This document shows, piece by piece, positions 56,984-64,000 of a DNA stretch of 64,000 nt. The stretch is from an uncultured Sulfolobales archaeon (GTDB lineage Archaea; Thermoproteota; Thermoprotei_A; Sulfolobales; NBVN01). Where the stretch lies: contig CALEDH010000003.1 in assembly GCA_937949785.1 (NCBI GenBank), positions 1-64,000 on the forward strand. Reading direction: 5' to 3'. The translations under genes were made by a program, and so were the position numbers. Numbering within the stretch: the first letter of the stretch is position 1; each line of letters opens with the position of its first letter. The notes below the pieces were generated by a model. It saw only the letters and a list, made by a program, of their open reading frames with translations. It was not told where the DNA came from and searched no databases.

Positions 56984-57357
56984 CCGGCCTTGGCCTGCTT
57001 TCCATAAATTTTAGATAGGTACTCATTTACCTTATTTTGGAGTTCATTTATCTGATTCCTCAGAAGCTGTTCTTGCCTCTCTACGCTCTTCAATCTTAAC
57101 TCAAGTATTTCCTTCCTATCGTTTAATTCTTTAATAACATCATCTCTTTGAACCTTAACCATTACATGGCCTACACTCTTAAACACCACTCCGTTAGGGT
57201 CTATAGAATTCAGAACTTCTAAAGCCCTGTTAATCTCAGATAATTCGGTCATGATTAAGTTCTTCTCGTTTACAACCTGACCTAATTGGTTTTGAGTTTG
57301 TTGGTATCTTATTAGCATTTGTTGTAGTTCAGGAGGTAGTTGCTCGGTGACAGACAC
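56980..57357 (-). CDS. pfdB: Prefoldin subunit beta
   Basis: A 125-residue molecular chaperone subunit. The N-terminal coiled coil (QMLIRYQQTQNQLGQVVNE), the central beta-hairpin (VFKSVGHVMVKV near 58-70) and the C-terminal coiled coil with LRNQINELQNKV are the prefoldin beta layout. With the alpha subunit it forms a hexamer that delivers unfolded proteins to the thermosome. First gene of the left part of the superoperon. Confidence 0.95.
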   Translation of the reverse strand: MSVTEQLPPELQQMLIRYQQTQNQLGQVVNEKNLIMTELSEINRALEVLNSIDPNGVVFKSVGHVMVKVQRDDVIKELNDRKEILELRLKSVERQEQLLRNQINELQNKVNEYLSKIYGKQAKAG

Positions 57358-57533
57358 ATCACATCACCTAAACCTCACTTTCTATTTTACTTAGAACTTA
57401 TATAAGCTTAAAACGTTTTAGATAAAACTAGCATGACGGTTCACGTAAACATAGCGTTTTAAGGGGTTTTAAGTAGTTACGGCTTAGGAGTAAGGTTTAT
57501 TTTATTAACCTAAAATAATATGTGGGTCGGTCG

Positions 57534-58241
57534 ATGTACTTAACTCCTAATGAGTTAATTAAAAATATATTGAATGAAGGAAGAAATAGACTCTACGAAC
57601 ATGAGGCGTTCAAACTTTTAGAGTTAAGCGGTTTCCCAGTTCCTAGGACGGGCTTAGCTAAAGATGTAGGTGAGGCTGTGAGTATTGCTGAAGCTGTAGG
57701 GTATCCCGTGGTTTTAAAGATAGTCAGTCCTCAAGTGCTTCATAAATCAGATGTTGGCGGTGTAATACTTAACATCAACTCGTCTAAGGAGGTGGAGGAA
57801 GGATTTAATAAAATAATTAATAACGTTAAGAAGCACGTGCCAAACGCCGAGATCTACGGGATATTAGTACAGGAAATGGTGCCGCAAGGCTTAGAGACGA
57901 TAGTAGGTTCTACGAAAGACCCGGTCTTCGGACACATCATGGTTTTCGGATTAGGCGGTATATTCGTAGAAGTTCTAAGGGATGTTAGTTTTAGAATAGC
58001 ACCTCTAGAGTTTGAGGAAGCTCTTGAGATGGTTGATGAGATTAAGAGTAATAGGATATTAGCAGGGTTTAGAGGTAGCCCGCCAAGAGATAAGAAGGCT
58101 CTAGCAGAGATCATAGTTAAGTTGTCTAAGCTTGTGACGGAGAACCCTGAAATTAGTGAGGTAGACCTAAATCCAGTAATAGTGTTCGAAGAAGGTAAAG
58201 GTGCGAAGATAGCTGATGCTAGATTCATCATATCTAAATAG
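57534..58241 (+). CDS. Acyl-CoA synthetase (ADP-forming) ATP-grasp / beta subunit
   Basis: About 235 residues: the ATP-grasp half of an NDP-forming acyl-CoA synthetase, with FKLLELSGFPVP near residue 22, VVLKIVSPQVLHKSDVGGV near 60, FGLGGIFVEVLRD near 140 and EVDLNPV near 215. It would conserve energy from acyl-CoA as ATP. The alpha (CoA-binding) subunit is not in the window. The gene is on the opposite strand to, and interrupts, the flanking superoperon. The ATG at 57534 is preferred over a GTG four codons earlier. Confidence 0.88.
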   Translation: MYLTPNELIKNILNEGRNRLYEHEAFKLLELSGFPVPRTGLAKDVGEAVSIAEAVGYPVVLKIVSPQVLHKSDVGGVILNINSSKEVEEGFNKIINNVKKHVPNAEIYGILVQEMVPQGLETIVGSTKDPVFGHIMVFGLGGIFVEVLRDVSFRIAPLEFEEALEMVDEIKSNRILAGFRGSPPRDKKALAEIIVKLSKLVTENPEISEVDLNPVIVFEEGKGAKIADARFIISK

Positions 58242-58289
58242 CGGATGAGCTCAAATAAGCAGCTTTAAAATTAACTCAGTGGTGTTTTC

Positions 58290-58532
58290 CTATCTTAGGT
58301 CTCTTACAATATCAATTGTTAACTTAATTAACCTCATAGTTGAGTTAATAGTAGCTCTGAGTAGGTTTAATGTCGGTGCTTCAATAGTTATTATAAGTTT
58401 GCCCTGGGTTCTAAGTAAGACGGTCTTAACCCCCCTAACATTAAACGATTCTTCAGGCTTTAAAGCCATGTAGACAGCATTTAGCAGTTCTTCATCTACA
58501 TTGTTAAGAGTTATGAGTGCTTTATGAACCAT
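58290..58532 (-). CDS. pcc1: KEOPS complex subunit Pcc1
   Basis: An 80-residue protein with the Pcc1 pattern: MVHKALITL, ALKPEESFNVRG near residues 24-34 and a C-terminal helix with LNLLRATINSTMRLI. Pcc1 dimerises the KEOPS complex that makes t6A in tRNA. Its start overlaps the Brix gene's end by 11 bases. It lies where archaeal superoperons normally place it. Confidence 0.85.
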   Translation of the reverse strand: MVHKALITLNNVDEELLNAVYMALKPEESFNVRGVKTVLLRTQGKLIITIEAPTLNLLRATINSTMRLIKLTIDIVRDLR

Positions 58533-59070
58533 TTCTTATAACCTTCAAGATCTTTAGTTCGGGACCGCAAACTTTCCCACTACCAATACATACGAAATTT
58601 AAAGTGATGTGCTGTCCTTCGTATCTGAACTTCAGCCTAACCACATCACTTAACGTATCAGCTACCGTGTTAGACCTCACGTCTAACACCGTCTTTATAG
58701 CTTCTACTATATCTGTAGGTACTCCGCCTTCAATGCTTTCTTCATCTAGGACCAGTCCACACACGTTAAGCGGTCTTTGAGCTTCTTTAACTTCTCTAAG
58801 CAATTTAATAGAAGCAAGTTTAATTACCATAACCCTTACTAATTCCCCATCGTTGTTTACGTAGTAACTAAGTGCTGAGGGATTACCCCTCCTCTCAAGA
58901 ACTATTACCACTCCTCGGGATTCGTAGATACGTGCAATGTTAAGTAAGTCATCAAAGGTTTTCTTACCTCTATTAATTCTAATTACATCTTTAACGACAG
59001 ATGTTAAATCCTTGACAAAACTCCTCGTCCTCCTTGAGGGATTTCTAGAAGTGGTTACTAATACTACCAT
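58522..59070 (-). CDS. Brix-domain ribosome biogenesis protein (Imp4-like)
   Basis: A 182-residue archaeal Brix/Imp4-type protein. The N-terminal VLVTTSRNPSRRTRSF and the following beta-alpha elements (VVIVLERRGNPSAL near 54) match the Brix fold, which binds pre-rRNA. It overlaps pcc1 by 11 bases and begins 23 bases after the eL43 stop. The C-terminal part is close to the usual length. Confidence 0.85.
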   Translation of the reverse strand: MVVLVTTSRNPSRRTRSFVKDLTSVVKDVIRINRGKKTFDDLLNIARIYESRGVVIVLERRGNPSALSYYVNNDGELVRVMVIKLASIKLLREVKEAQRPLNVCGLVLDEESIEGGVPTDIVEAIKTVLDVRSNTVADTLSDVVRLKFRYEGQHITLNFVCIGSGKVCGPELKILKVIRNGS

Positions 59071-59093
59071 AGCTACCTCAATATACGGACTAC

Positions 59094-59321
59094 TTAAAAC
59101 TTTGATGTTGGTTGATATGCATCGCCTGCGAAAACCCTACCGCATTTACTACAGCTCCAGATGCCTACAGAAACCCTCTTCATCCTCACTCTTAACCCGC
59201 AGAACGGACAATAATATAGCTGGTACTTCCTAACCATTATGCTGTTCCACTTCTTCCTGACTGAAGAACCGTAACGCGGTCCGAATCTACCAGCTATACC
59301 TACGGTCTTAGTCCTTCCCAT
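59094..59321 (-). CDS. Ribosomal protein eL43 (L37Ae)
   Basis: A 75-residue large-subunit protein. The N-terminal GRTKTVGIAGRFGPRYGSS and the zinc ribbon YYCPFCGL (Cys-x2-Cys) and WSCSKCGRVFAG (Cys-x2-Cys) are typical. The ATG at 59321 gives the conserved N-terminus. The frame opens three codons earlier with a GTG. In many archaea rpoP follows this gene, but here the Brix gene follows directly. Confidence 0.95.
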   Translation of the reverse strand: MGRTKTVGIAGRFGPRYGSSVRKKWNSIMVRKYQLYYCPFCGLRVRMKRVSVGIWSCSKCGRVFAGDAYQPTSKF

Positions 59322-59437
59322 TACTGTCACACAATTTTACTTATCTAACACAATTATATAAGCCTTATTTAATATCGATCCGTATGTTTGATGTAGTGGT
59401 CTTGGTATGCTTCACATATCAATGGTTAGCTAGTAGT

Positions 59438-60280
59438 TTATGAATCCTTCAGTAAGGCCTTAACGATAGAGAGTATTTCCTTCCCTTTATTCAACGCCAT
59501 ATTTACTAGTAGTGGTAGTTCATCCTCAGCTAAATACCCCATACCCGACTTCTGTAGTCCGGCTATTAATCCATCATCGGTGACTGCCACCGAGAACTTA
59601 GAGTCTAGTAGGGATTCTTCTTCAAGGTCAGGGTCTACTAGTACGTAATTACCTATCTTACCTATAGTTACTGTAACCACCGACCTGTTTAATAATGGTT
59701 GTTCCTTTCTGTTATTCCTATCTACGACTATTTCGCCAGTATCCCTCACCTCAACTTCAGGGAGTTTAGTTAGCATTAACGCTGCTAAGGCCCCTATAGA
59801 CGATGCGTCGGTTAGGTTTCCATCATGGTCTAATACGTATATATCTACCCATATATTCCAGACTTTTTTCCCAGGTATGATTACTAGCTTAGATAGGTCT
59901 ACGGCCCTAGCTTCCCTAATACCCCTGTCTACAACTCTTGATAGCTCTATAGCGTTTTCATCAGGCGGTCCAGGCTCAAAGACAGGCGATGCTGTAGGTA
60001 CAAACTCTGCGTTAACCATCAAGTTACCCTCGCTCGGTGTGTCGGGGAACGGTGAACCGACCTCTAATTTAATTCCAGTTAATACCTGGGTATTACCTAA
60101 TTTAACCAACACCGAACTATCAGCATTAGGAATGTAGTTCTTAATTACTGTGATAGGCCTGACCTCATCAACTTTCCTACCATTGGGTCTTACCCCTCTA
60201 CCTAACATTGAAATTATAACATCGCTCTTTAACTTCGGTATGAGGAACTCTGCTGACGGTGTTACTGACATAGCATTCAC
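59438..60280 (-). CDS. rrp42: Exosome subunit Rrp42
   Basis: A 280-residue RNase PH-domain protein that forms the hexameric ring of the archaeal exosome with Rrp41 but has no active site of its own. Landmarks are [19 protein letters not shown] near residue 25 and the substrate-binding loop [18 protein letters not shown] near 200. Its GTG start overlaps the rrp41 stop by 4 bases, and the last gene of the exosome block. Confidence 0.95.
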   Translation of the reverse strand: MNAMSVTPSAEFLIPKLKSDVIISMLGRGVRPNGRKVDEVRPITVIKNYIPNADSSVLVKLGNTQVLTGIKLEVGSPFPDTPSEGNLMVNAEFVPTASPVFEPGPPDENAIELSRVVDRGIREARAVDLSKLVIIPGKKVWNIWVDIYVLDHDGNLTDASSIGALAALMLTKLPEVEVRDTGEIVVDRNNRKEQPLLNRSVVTVTIGKIGNYVLVDPDLEEESLLDSKFSVAVTDDGLIAGLQKSGMGYLAEDELPLLVNMALNKGKEILSIVKALLKDS

Positions 60281-61005
60281 TCCTCAACTTTAACGTCTAA
60301 GTATTTCTTTTTAAGCGCCTCTTTCTGCATTTCATGAATTACTTCTACACCCTTCCTAGCCAATTCTAATGCCTGCGTAAATTCCCCAGGGGTTAAGACT
60401 CCATTTAATTGTAACAAGGTTATCTGACGAAGTGATGGTGCGATAGCTACCGGCATATCTGCCTCTCCATACATATCCTCCACCTCATCAATATCTAAGG
60501 CTAAATATCCATCGATCTTACCGACAGCGACCCCAGCCACTAAACCCTTCATTGGAATGCCTGCTTCAGCTAGTGCTAGGGACGCAGCAGTAACGCTAGC
60601 TGTTCTAGTACCTCCATCAGCATTTATGACCTCTATGAAGACATCTATTGAGGTTCTGGGATATAGTTCGGATATGATCACAGGCTCTAAAGCCTCTCTA
60701 ATTACCTTAGACAGTTCTATCTCCCTCCTACTTAATGTAGGGCTCTTACGCTCGTATGTAGAGAATGAGGCCATATGATACCTACACCTAATTACAGCCC
60801 TATTAGGCAGTAATATATGTTTCATTTGAGGCTCTCTTGGACCATATACAGCTGCTAATACCTTAGTCCTACCATATTCGACTAGGGCTGAGCCGTTAGC
60901 ATTCTTCAACACCCCGACGGAGATGGTTATAGGTCTTAACTCATCTAATCTCCTACCATCATGTCTTAAACCTCCCTCTACTAATTTAACTTTACCTTTA
61001 CCCAC
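60277..61005 (-). CDS. rrp41: Exosome subunit Rrp41 (catalytic RNase PH subunit)
   Basis: A 242-residue phosphorolytic subunit. The metal and phosphate-site acidic residues in [17 protein letters not shown] near 175-190 are present, as is [10 protein letters not shown] near 73, needed for RNA binding. With Rrp42 it degrades or tails RNA 3' to 5'. It overlaps the rrp4 gene by 8 bases and the rrp42 start by 4. Confidence 0.96.
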   Translation of the reverse strand: MGKGKVKLVEGGLRHDGRRLDELRPITISVGVLKNANGSALVEYGRTKVLAAVYGPREPQMKHILLPNRAVIRCRYHMASFSTYERKSPTLSRREIELSKVIREALEPVIISELYPRTSIDVFIEVINADGGTRTASVTAASLALAEAGIPMKGLVAGVAVGKIDGYLALDIDEVEDMYGEADMPVAIAPSLRQITLLQLNGVLTPGEFTQALELARKGVEVIHEMQKEALKKKYLDVKVEE

Positions 61006-61720
61006 TAAACAATCCCCTCCTCACTTTCTCCTTAATAATAAATTCTTTAATCCTATCTGTGAGTCCGGGTATGTGTGCTTCTTTCTCTATCTTCTTAATC
61101 GACATTATAGCTATTTCCTTGAAGTCGTTGTTTGGGCAATTATCAACTAATATTCTACCGTTCTGAGCTACTACGACCTCACACTTACATTCATTTAGAA
61201 GCAATTGCAGCATAGAACCTTTCTTACCTATAACCCTGGGGACCTTAGCAGAATCGATCTCGACTAAAGAACCCTTATTAATCTTACCGAAACCCTTACC
61301 CTTAACAGTTAGCGTTGTAGCCCTACCCCTACCGACGTTTTCAACCTTCGCAAGTATTACATCACCAACATCTAAGTGGTCGGAAAGCATTTCACGTCCT
61401 GGGTTGAGGGGTCTGCCTAGTAGGTCTGAGGCGTAGAGGATTGCAGTATGCGGCGCTCTTATGTCTACTTCCCAACTATTAGTACCGGTAGATACTACGA
61501 TCCCGATAACTACATCGCCTACCTTAGGATAGTAAAAACCTTCTAATGGGATTACACCGATCTTATCGCCTTCGACGTCAGCTAACCCAACTACAGCTGA
61601 GTAATATTTACCGTCTAAGCTATACACTGTTATAGGGGTTGTTATCGTTAACTTACCTCTGCCTAGGAGTTGTCCAGGGGTCACTAACTCCCTATTCTGT
61701 ACGTATACGGAAGACTCCAT
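60998..61720 (-). CDS. rrp4: Exosome RNA-binding subunit Rrp4
   Basis: A 240-residue cap protein with an S1 domain at about 60-130 and a KH domain at about 140-215 carrying the GxxG loop in VIGKKGS. It recruits RNA to the Rrp41/Rrp42 ring. Its ATG directly follows the SBDS stop codon, so the two are coupled. Confidence 0.95.
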   Translation of the reverse strand: MESSVYVQNRELVTPGQLLGRGKLTITTPITVYSLDGKYYSAVVGLADVEGDKIGVIPLEGFYYPKVGDVVIGIVVSTGTNSWEVDIRAPHTAILYASDLLGRPLNPGREMLSDHLDVGDVILAKVENVGRGRATTLTVKGKGFGKINKGSLVEIDSAKVPRVIGKKGSMLQLLLNECKCEVVVAQNGRILVDNCPNNDFKEIAIMSIKKIEKEAHIPGLTDRIKEFIIKEKVRRGLFSG

Positions 61721-62419
61721 CTAAGCCACCTTAATACTTACTTCGGCATTACCTCTACATAAGGAGTTAACCTTATCTATGACTTCTGTTTGAAGGCCTG
61801 CAGGTATTTCTAATTCAATAATTAACGACCCATCTGAAAGCCATTGCTGGTTTTTAACATCGCCTAACTTCTTAACATCGCCATAGACCTTCTTAGAGTG
61901 TTCAGGCGGGATCTTAACCGTTATTAAAGCTCTAGCAACCTTTATCGGTATGTACTTAGAGACCTCCCTAATAATATGCATGGATTGCTCCTCAACACTC
62001 TTATATAAGTCGACACCGATCTTAGCCTCCTCCATAGCTTTTTCAATACGTTGTGGTGGTATGGGCACTTTAGTCTTAGGGTCTATAACCGATTTAGCTA
62101 TGTAGTTCACGATCTGCTTCTTCTTGGCGTCTAGTAATGCCCTCCTCTGATCTGTGGTGAGTTGTAATTCCCCTTTCCTTACAATTTCAGTAGCTATTGA
62201 TACTACGTCCTCAGTTCCAAAAACTTTCTTTAATTCATCGGGTGATGATTTCAAACCCTTCTTCACATCTTTATATATGAAATCGCTGACTAAGAGATCA
62301 TCTATGCTAACTTTCTTATCTCCTTCTCTAAACCTTAGAGCCAGATCAGGCTTCACAAGTACTTCAAATCTAAAGCCTTTAGACTCATACCTGGCGATGA
62401 CATATTCCTTACCACTCAT
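61721..62419 (-). CDS. sdo1: SBDS-family ribosome maturation protein
   Basis: A 232-residue SBDS orthologue with the three expected domains. The N-terminal FYSH domain (RYESKGFRFEVLVKPD), the helical middle with LTTDQRRALLDAKKKQIVNYI and the C-terminal ferredoxin-like domain. It helps release aIF6 from the 50S subunit. Overlaps psmA by 4 bases (ATGA). Confidence 0.95.
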   Translation of the reverse strand: MSGKEYVIARYESKGFRFEVLVKPDLALRFREGDKKVSIDDLLVSDFIYKDVKKGLKSSPDELKKVFGTEDVVSIATEIVRKGELQLTTDQRRALLDAKKKQIVNYIAKSVIDPKTKVPIPPQRIEKAMEEAKIGVDLYKSVEEQSMHIIREVSKYIPIKVARALITVKIPPEHSKKVYGDVKKLGDVKNQQWLSDGSLIIELEIPAGLQTEVIDKVNSLCRGNAEVSIKVA

Positions 62420-63147
62420 TTATTTACCCCTGCTTCAACGATGTGCTGCGCTAACTCACTTACCGATAACTTCTTGAATTCCTTCTCCTGAATGGTTATA
62501 TATCCTAACTCAACACCTTCAGGGGTTAAAGGACTTTCAGAGGCAGCTCTTAACGCTCTCAAGCCTAAGGTAACTAGGTCCTTAAGACGTAGGTCACTGC
62601 CGTAGTTCTTCTCAAGGAATTCCATAACTTGCTGCTCACCAGCCCCCATAGCCATTGCTAGGTAGCTGAAGTAATATCCGTTAGTCTCAGTCTTGAATAA
62701 GTTCACACCCTTCCTATCCACTCCTAAAAAAATCAATGAAACGCCGAAAGGCCTTACACCAGCATGTTGAGTGTAGAGTTGTTTAATATCGCAGACAGCT
62801 CTAACCAACATCTCCACATCTGCTGGTTCATCATATATGAATCTATGGGTGAATGCCTGCCTCCTAGCATAATCTATTAGCACTCTACCATCAGCAGCTA
62901 ACCCAGCAAAACTCGCACCTACATGTGTATCTATTAGGAATATCTTCTCTATGGAGCTAAGGTCTACTAACTGAGTAACTCTTTTCTTCTCAGCTAATAT
63001 CACACCGCATTCATTTAACTTAATACCTATGGTCGTCCATCCCTTCCTTACGTTCTCAGCAGCGTATTCAACCTGATATAATTTACCGTCAGGTGAGAAT
63101 ACCGTGATCGCTCTATCATATCCCATTGCAGGCGGTCCGAAAGCCAA
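62416..63147 (-). CDS. psmA: Proteasome subunit alpha
   Basis: A 243-residue alpha-type subunit, outer ring of the 20S proteasome. The N-terminal GYDRAITVFSPDGKLYQVEYA segment is the alpha signature and there is no N-terminal catalytic threonine. The gate-forming extension is complete. First gene of the exosome superoperon. It is divergent from the DUF1152 gene, 83 bases away. Confidence 0.97.
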   Translation of the reverse strand: MAFGPPAMGYDRAITVFSPDGKLYQVEYAAENVRKGWTTIGIKLNECGVILAEKKRVTQLVDLSSIEKIFLIDTHVGASFAGLAADGRVLIDYARRQAFTHRFIYDEPADVEMLVRAVCDIKQLYTQHAGVRPFGVSLIFLGVDRKGVNLFKTETNGYYFSYLAMAMGAGEQQVMEFLEKNYGSDLRLKDLVTLGLRALRAASESPLTPEGVELGYITIQEKEFKKLSVSELAQHIVEAGVNK

Positions 63148-63230
63148 ATTAACACCTACTACAGTTTACAACATTTATATTATTAAGCTTTAAATTACAT
63201 CGGTCTAATGTAATTTAAGGACTTACCATA

Positions 63231-64000
63231 ATGTATGGAAATTCAAACCCGGTTAAAATGTTTGAAAATCTTAGAGTCGGTATCATCGGAGTTGGCGGTG
63301 GAGGTGATATCGCATCAGCGTATGTCTTATGTAAGGTGTTTAAGGATTTTTTCAAAGTAGGGTTTTGCATGCCTATAGCTGTTTTATGGGAGAGATGGGT
63401 TGTTGATCCAATGGCAGGGCCACCGTCAAAAACTCTAATAAGAGATGCTGTTATTAAAGAATGTGCTTACTTGACCGGTAAATCATATGTGAGTAGGGGG
63501 ATTTACACTTACAAACCTCAGGCCTCTATCATAGCATCGCTGATAGGTGATGTAGTTCCGGTGATAACGCTTGAATATGGTGTTCAAGGATATTCTAAGT
63601 GTTTAGATGAGTTGATGAGTACTTATTCGTTAGATTGTTTTGTAGGGCTTGATGTAGGCGGTGATATCCTAGCTGAAGGTTGGGAAGACTATTTAGGAAG
63701 TCCGTTAGCAGATGCTATGGGTTTAGCTGCGTTATCTAATTTCAACTCCGTCATCGCCGTATTAGCACCTGGTGCTGATGGCGAATTACCTCAAGACTAC
63801 GTACTAAGTAAGATTAGTGAGTTAGCTAGGCGTAATGGTTATGTGGGCTCGATAGGCCTGTGGACCAACCACTTAGGACATATGGAGGAGGTGACTTCGA
63901 GGATAGAAACGGAGGCAGGTAAGATACCTTTAATCGCGCTTAAGGGCTTTGAAGGCGTTCAAAACATAAGGGGTGGGTTAAGGAAGGTGAAAATCAACAT
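63231..64000 (+). CDS. DUF1152 family protein (partial, runs off the window)
   Basis: 256 codons remain in frame to the window edge. The N-terminal VGIIGVGGGGDIASA near residues 16-30 and VLWERWVVDPMAGPPSKTL near 51-70 match the archaeal DUF1152 family. The glycine-rich loop suggests nucleotide binding, but no function is known. TATA-like GCTTTAAATTAC lies about 39 bases before the ATG. The ATG at 63258 is another possible start. Confidence 0.8.
   Translation, partial: MYGNSNPVKMFENLRVGIIGVGGGGDIASAYVLCKVFKDFFKVGFCMPIAVLWERWVVDPMAGPPSKTLIRDAVIKECAYLTGKSYVSRGIYTYKPQASIIASLIGDVVPVITLEYGVQGYSKCLDELMSTYSLDCFVGLDVGGDILAEGWEDYLGSPLADAMGLAALSNFNSVIAVLAPGADGELPQDYVLSKISELARRNGYVGSIGLWTNHLGHMEEVTSRIETEAGKIPLIALKGFEGVQNIRGGLRKVKIN

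Noticed and set aside
57854-58231. Open frame of 125 codons antisense to the acyl-CoA synthetase gene
   Set aside because: Shadow of a strongly supported gene in the opposite frame.

Overview
The window is chromosomal DNA of an archaeon, most likely a thermophilic member of the Thermoproteota (crenarchaeal lineage). The evidence is a proteasome alpha / SBDS / exosome (Rrp4, Rrp41, Rrp42) / eL43 / Brix / Pcc1 / prefoldin beta / DUF3194 block, an archaeal EF-2 of crenarchaeal length, a short XPF nuclease without helicase, an AGOG-type 8-oxoguanine glycosylase, archaemetzincin, ThiD-ThiN, ZPR1, archaeal TATA boxes about 23-25 bases before start codons, and two tRNA genes with archaeal features. 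I cannot name the genus. The DNA is AT-rich with compact genes and small intergenic gaps. A few gaps hold decayed elements. No CRISPR array, rRNA or intact transposase was seen.

Layout. 0.1-2.5 kb: a minus-strand HMG-CoA synthase-like / thiolase / DUF35 trio whose synthase has lost its catalytic residues. 2.7-6.1 kb: a secreted, membrane-anchored subtilisin-like protease and a flippase-like membrane protein. 6.4-20.5 kb: core metabolism and maintenance (NadE, glutamine synthetase, pyruvate phosphate dikinase, a mannosyltransferase-like membrane enzyme, MoeA, SurE, archaemetzincin, iron alcohol dehydrogenase, FAH-family hydrolase, a lone ABC ATPase). 20.8-25.3 kb: a short TFS-like zinc ribbon protein, a dihydropteroate synthase-like protein, an AbrB-like protein, an alkylguanine transferase, a PflX-type radical SAM protein and tRNA-Leu(CAG). 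26.0-28.6 kb: a second HMG-CoA synthase / thiolase / DUF35 trio, here with an intact synthase but a thiolase lacking its nucleophilic cysteine.

28.8-37.0 kb: a VTT membrane protein, ZPR1, Hsp20, several small unknown genes, a regulator / zinc finger / flavoprotein-like cassette, a decayed element, a B12-type radical SAM protein and an aminotransferase. 37.0-43.7 kb: a full 2-oxoacid dehydrogenase complex (E1 alpha, E1 beta, a free-standing lipoyl domain, a catalytic-only E2, and E3), followed by ThiD-ThiN, which makes the thiamine cofactor precursor used by E1, and a divergent short-chain dehydrogenase. 43.8-47.5 kb: a second iron alcohol dehydrogenase with an odd 5' end, an ABC ATPase pseudogene, an orphan DNA methyltransferase and tRNA-Ser(GCT). 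47.7-54.5 kb: a kinase-like protein, EF-2, AGOG, two ribbon-helix-helix proteins (one only 59 codons), an MBL hydrolase, a free-standing Lrp ligand domain and an HDAC-family protein. 54.9-63.1 kb: the information-processing superoperon, interrupted by an oppositely oriented ATP-grasp acyl-CoA synthetase subunit. A DUF1152 gene runs off the right edge.

The most notable observation is the pair of duplicated mevalonate-entry operons with reciprocal loss of active-site residues: trio A (left) keeps an apparently active thiolase but a dead synthase, while trio B keeps an apparently active synthase but a thiolase without its nucleophile. Other points of interest are the split E2 with no subunit-binding domain, three families of short dispersed repeats in gaps, and an iron alcohol dehydrogenase whose conserved N-terminus has no usable in-frame start codon.
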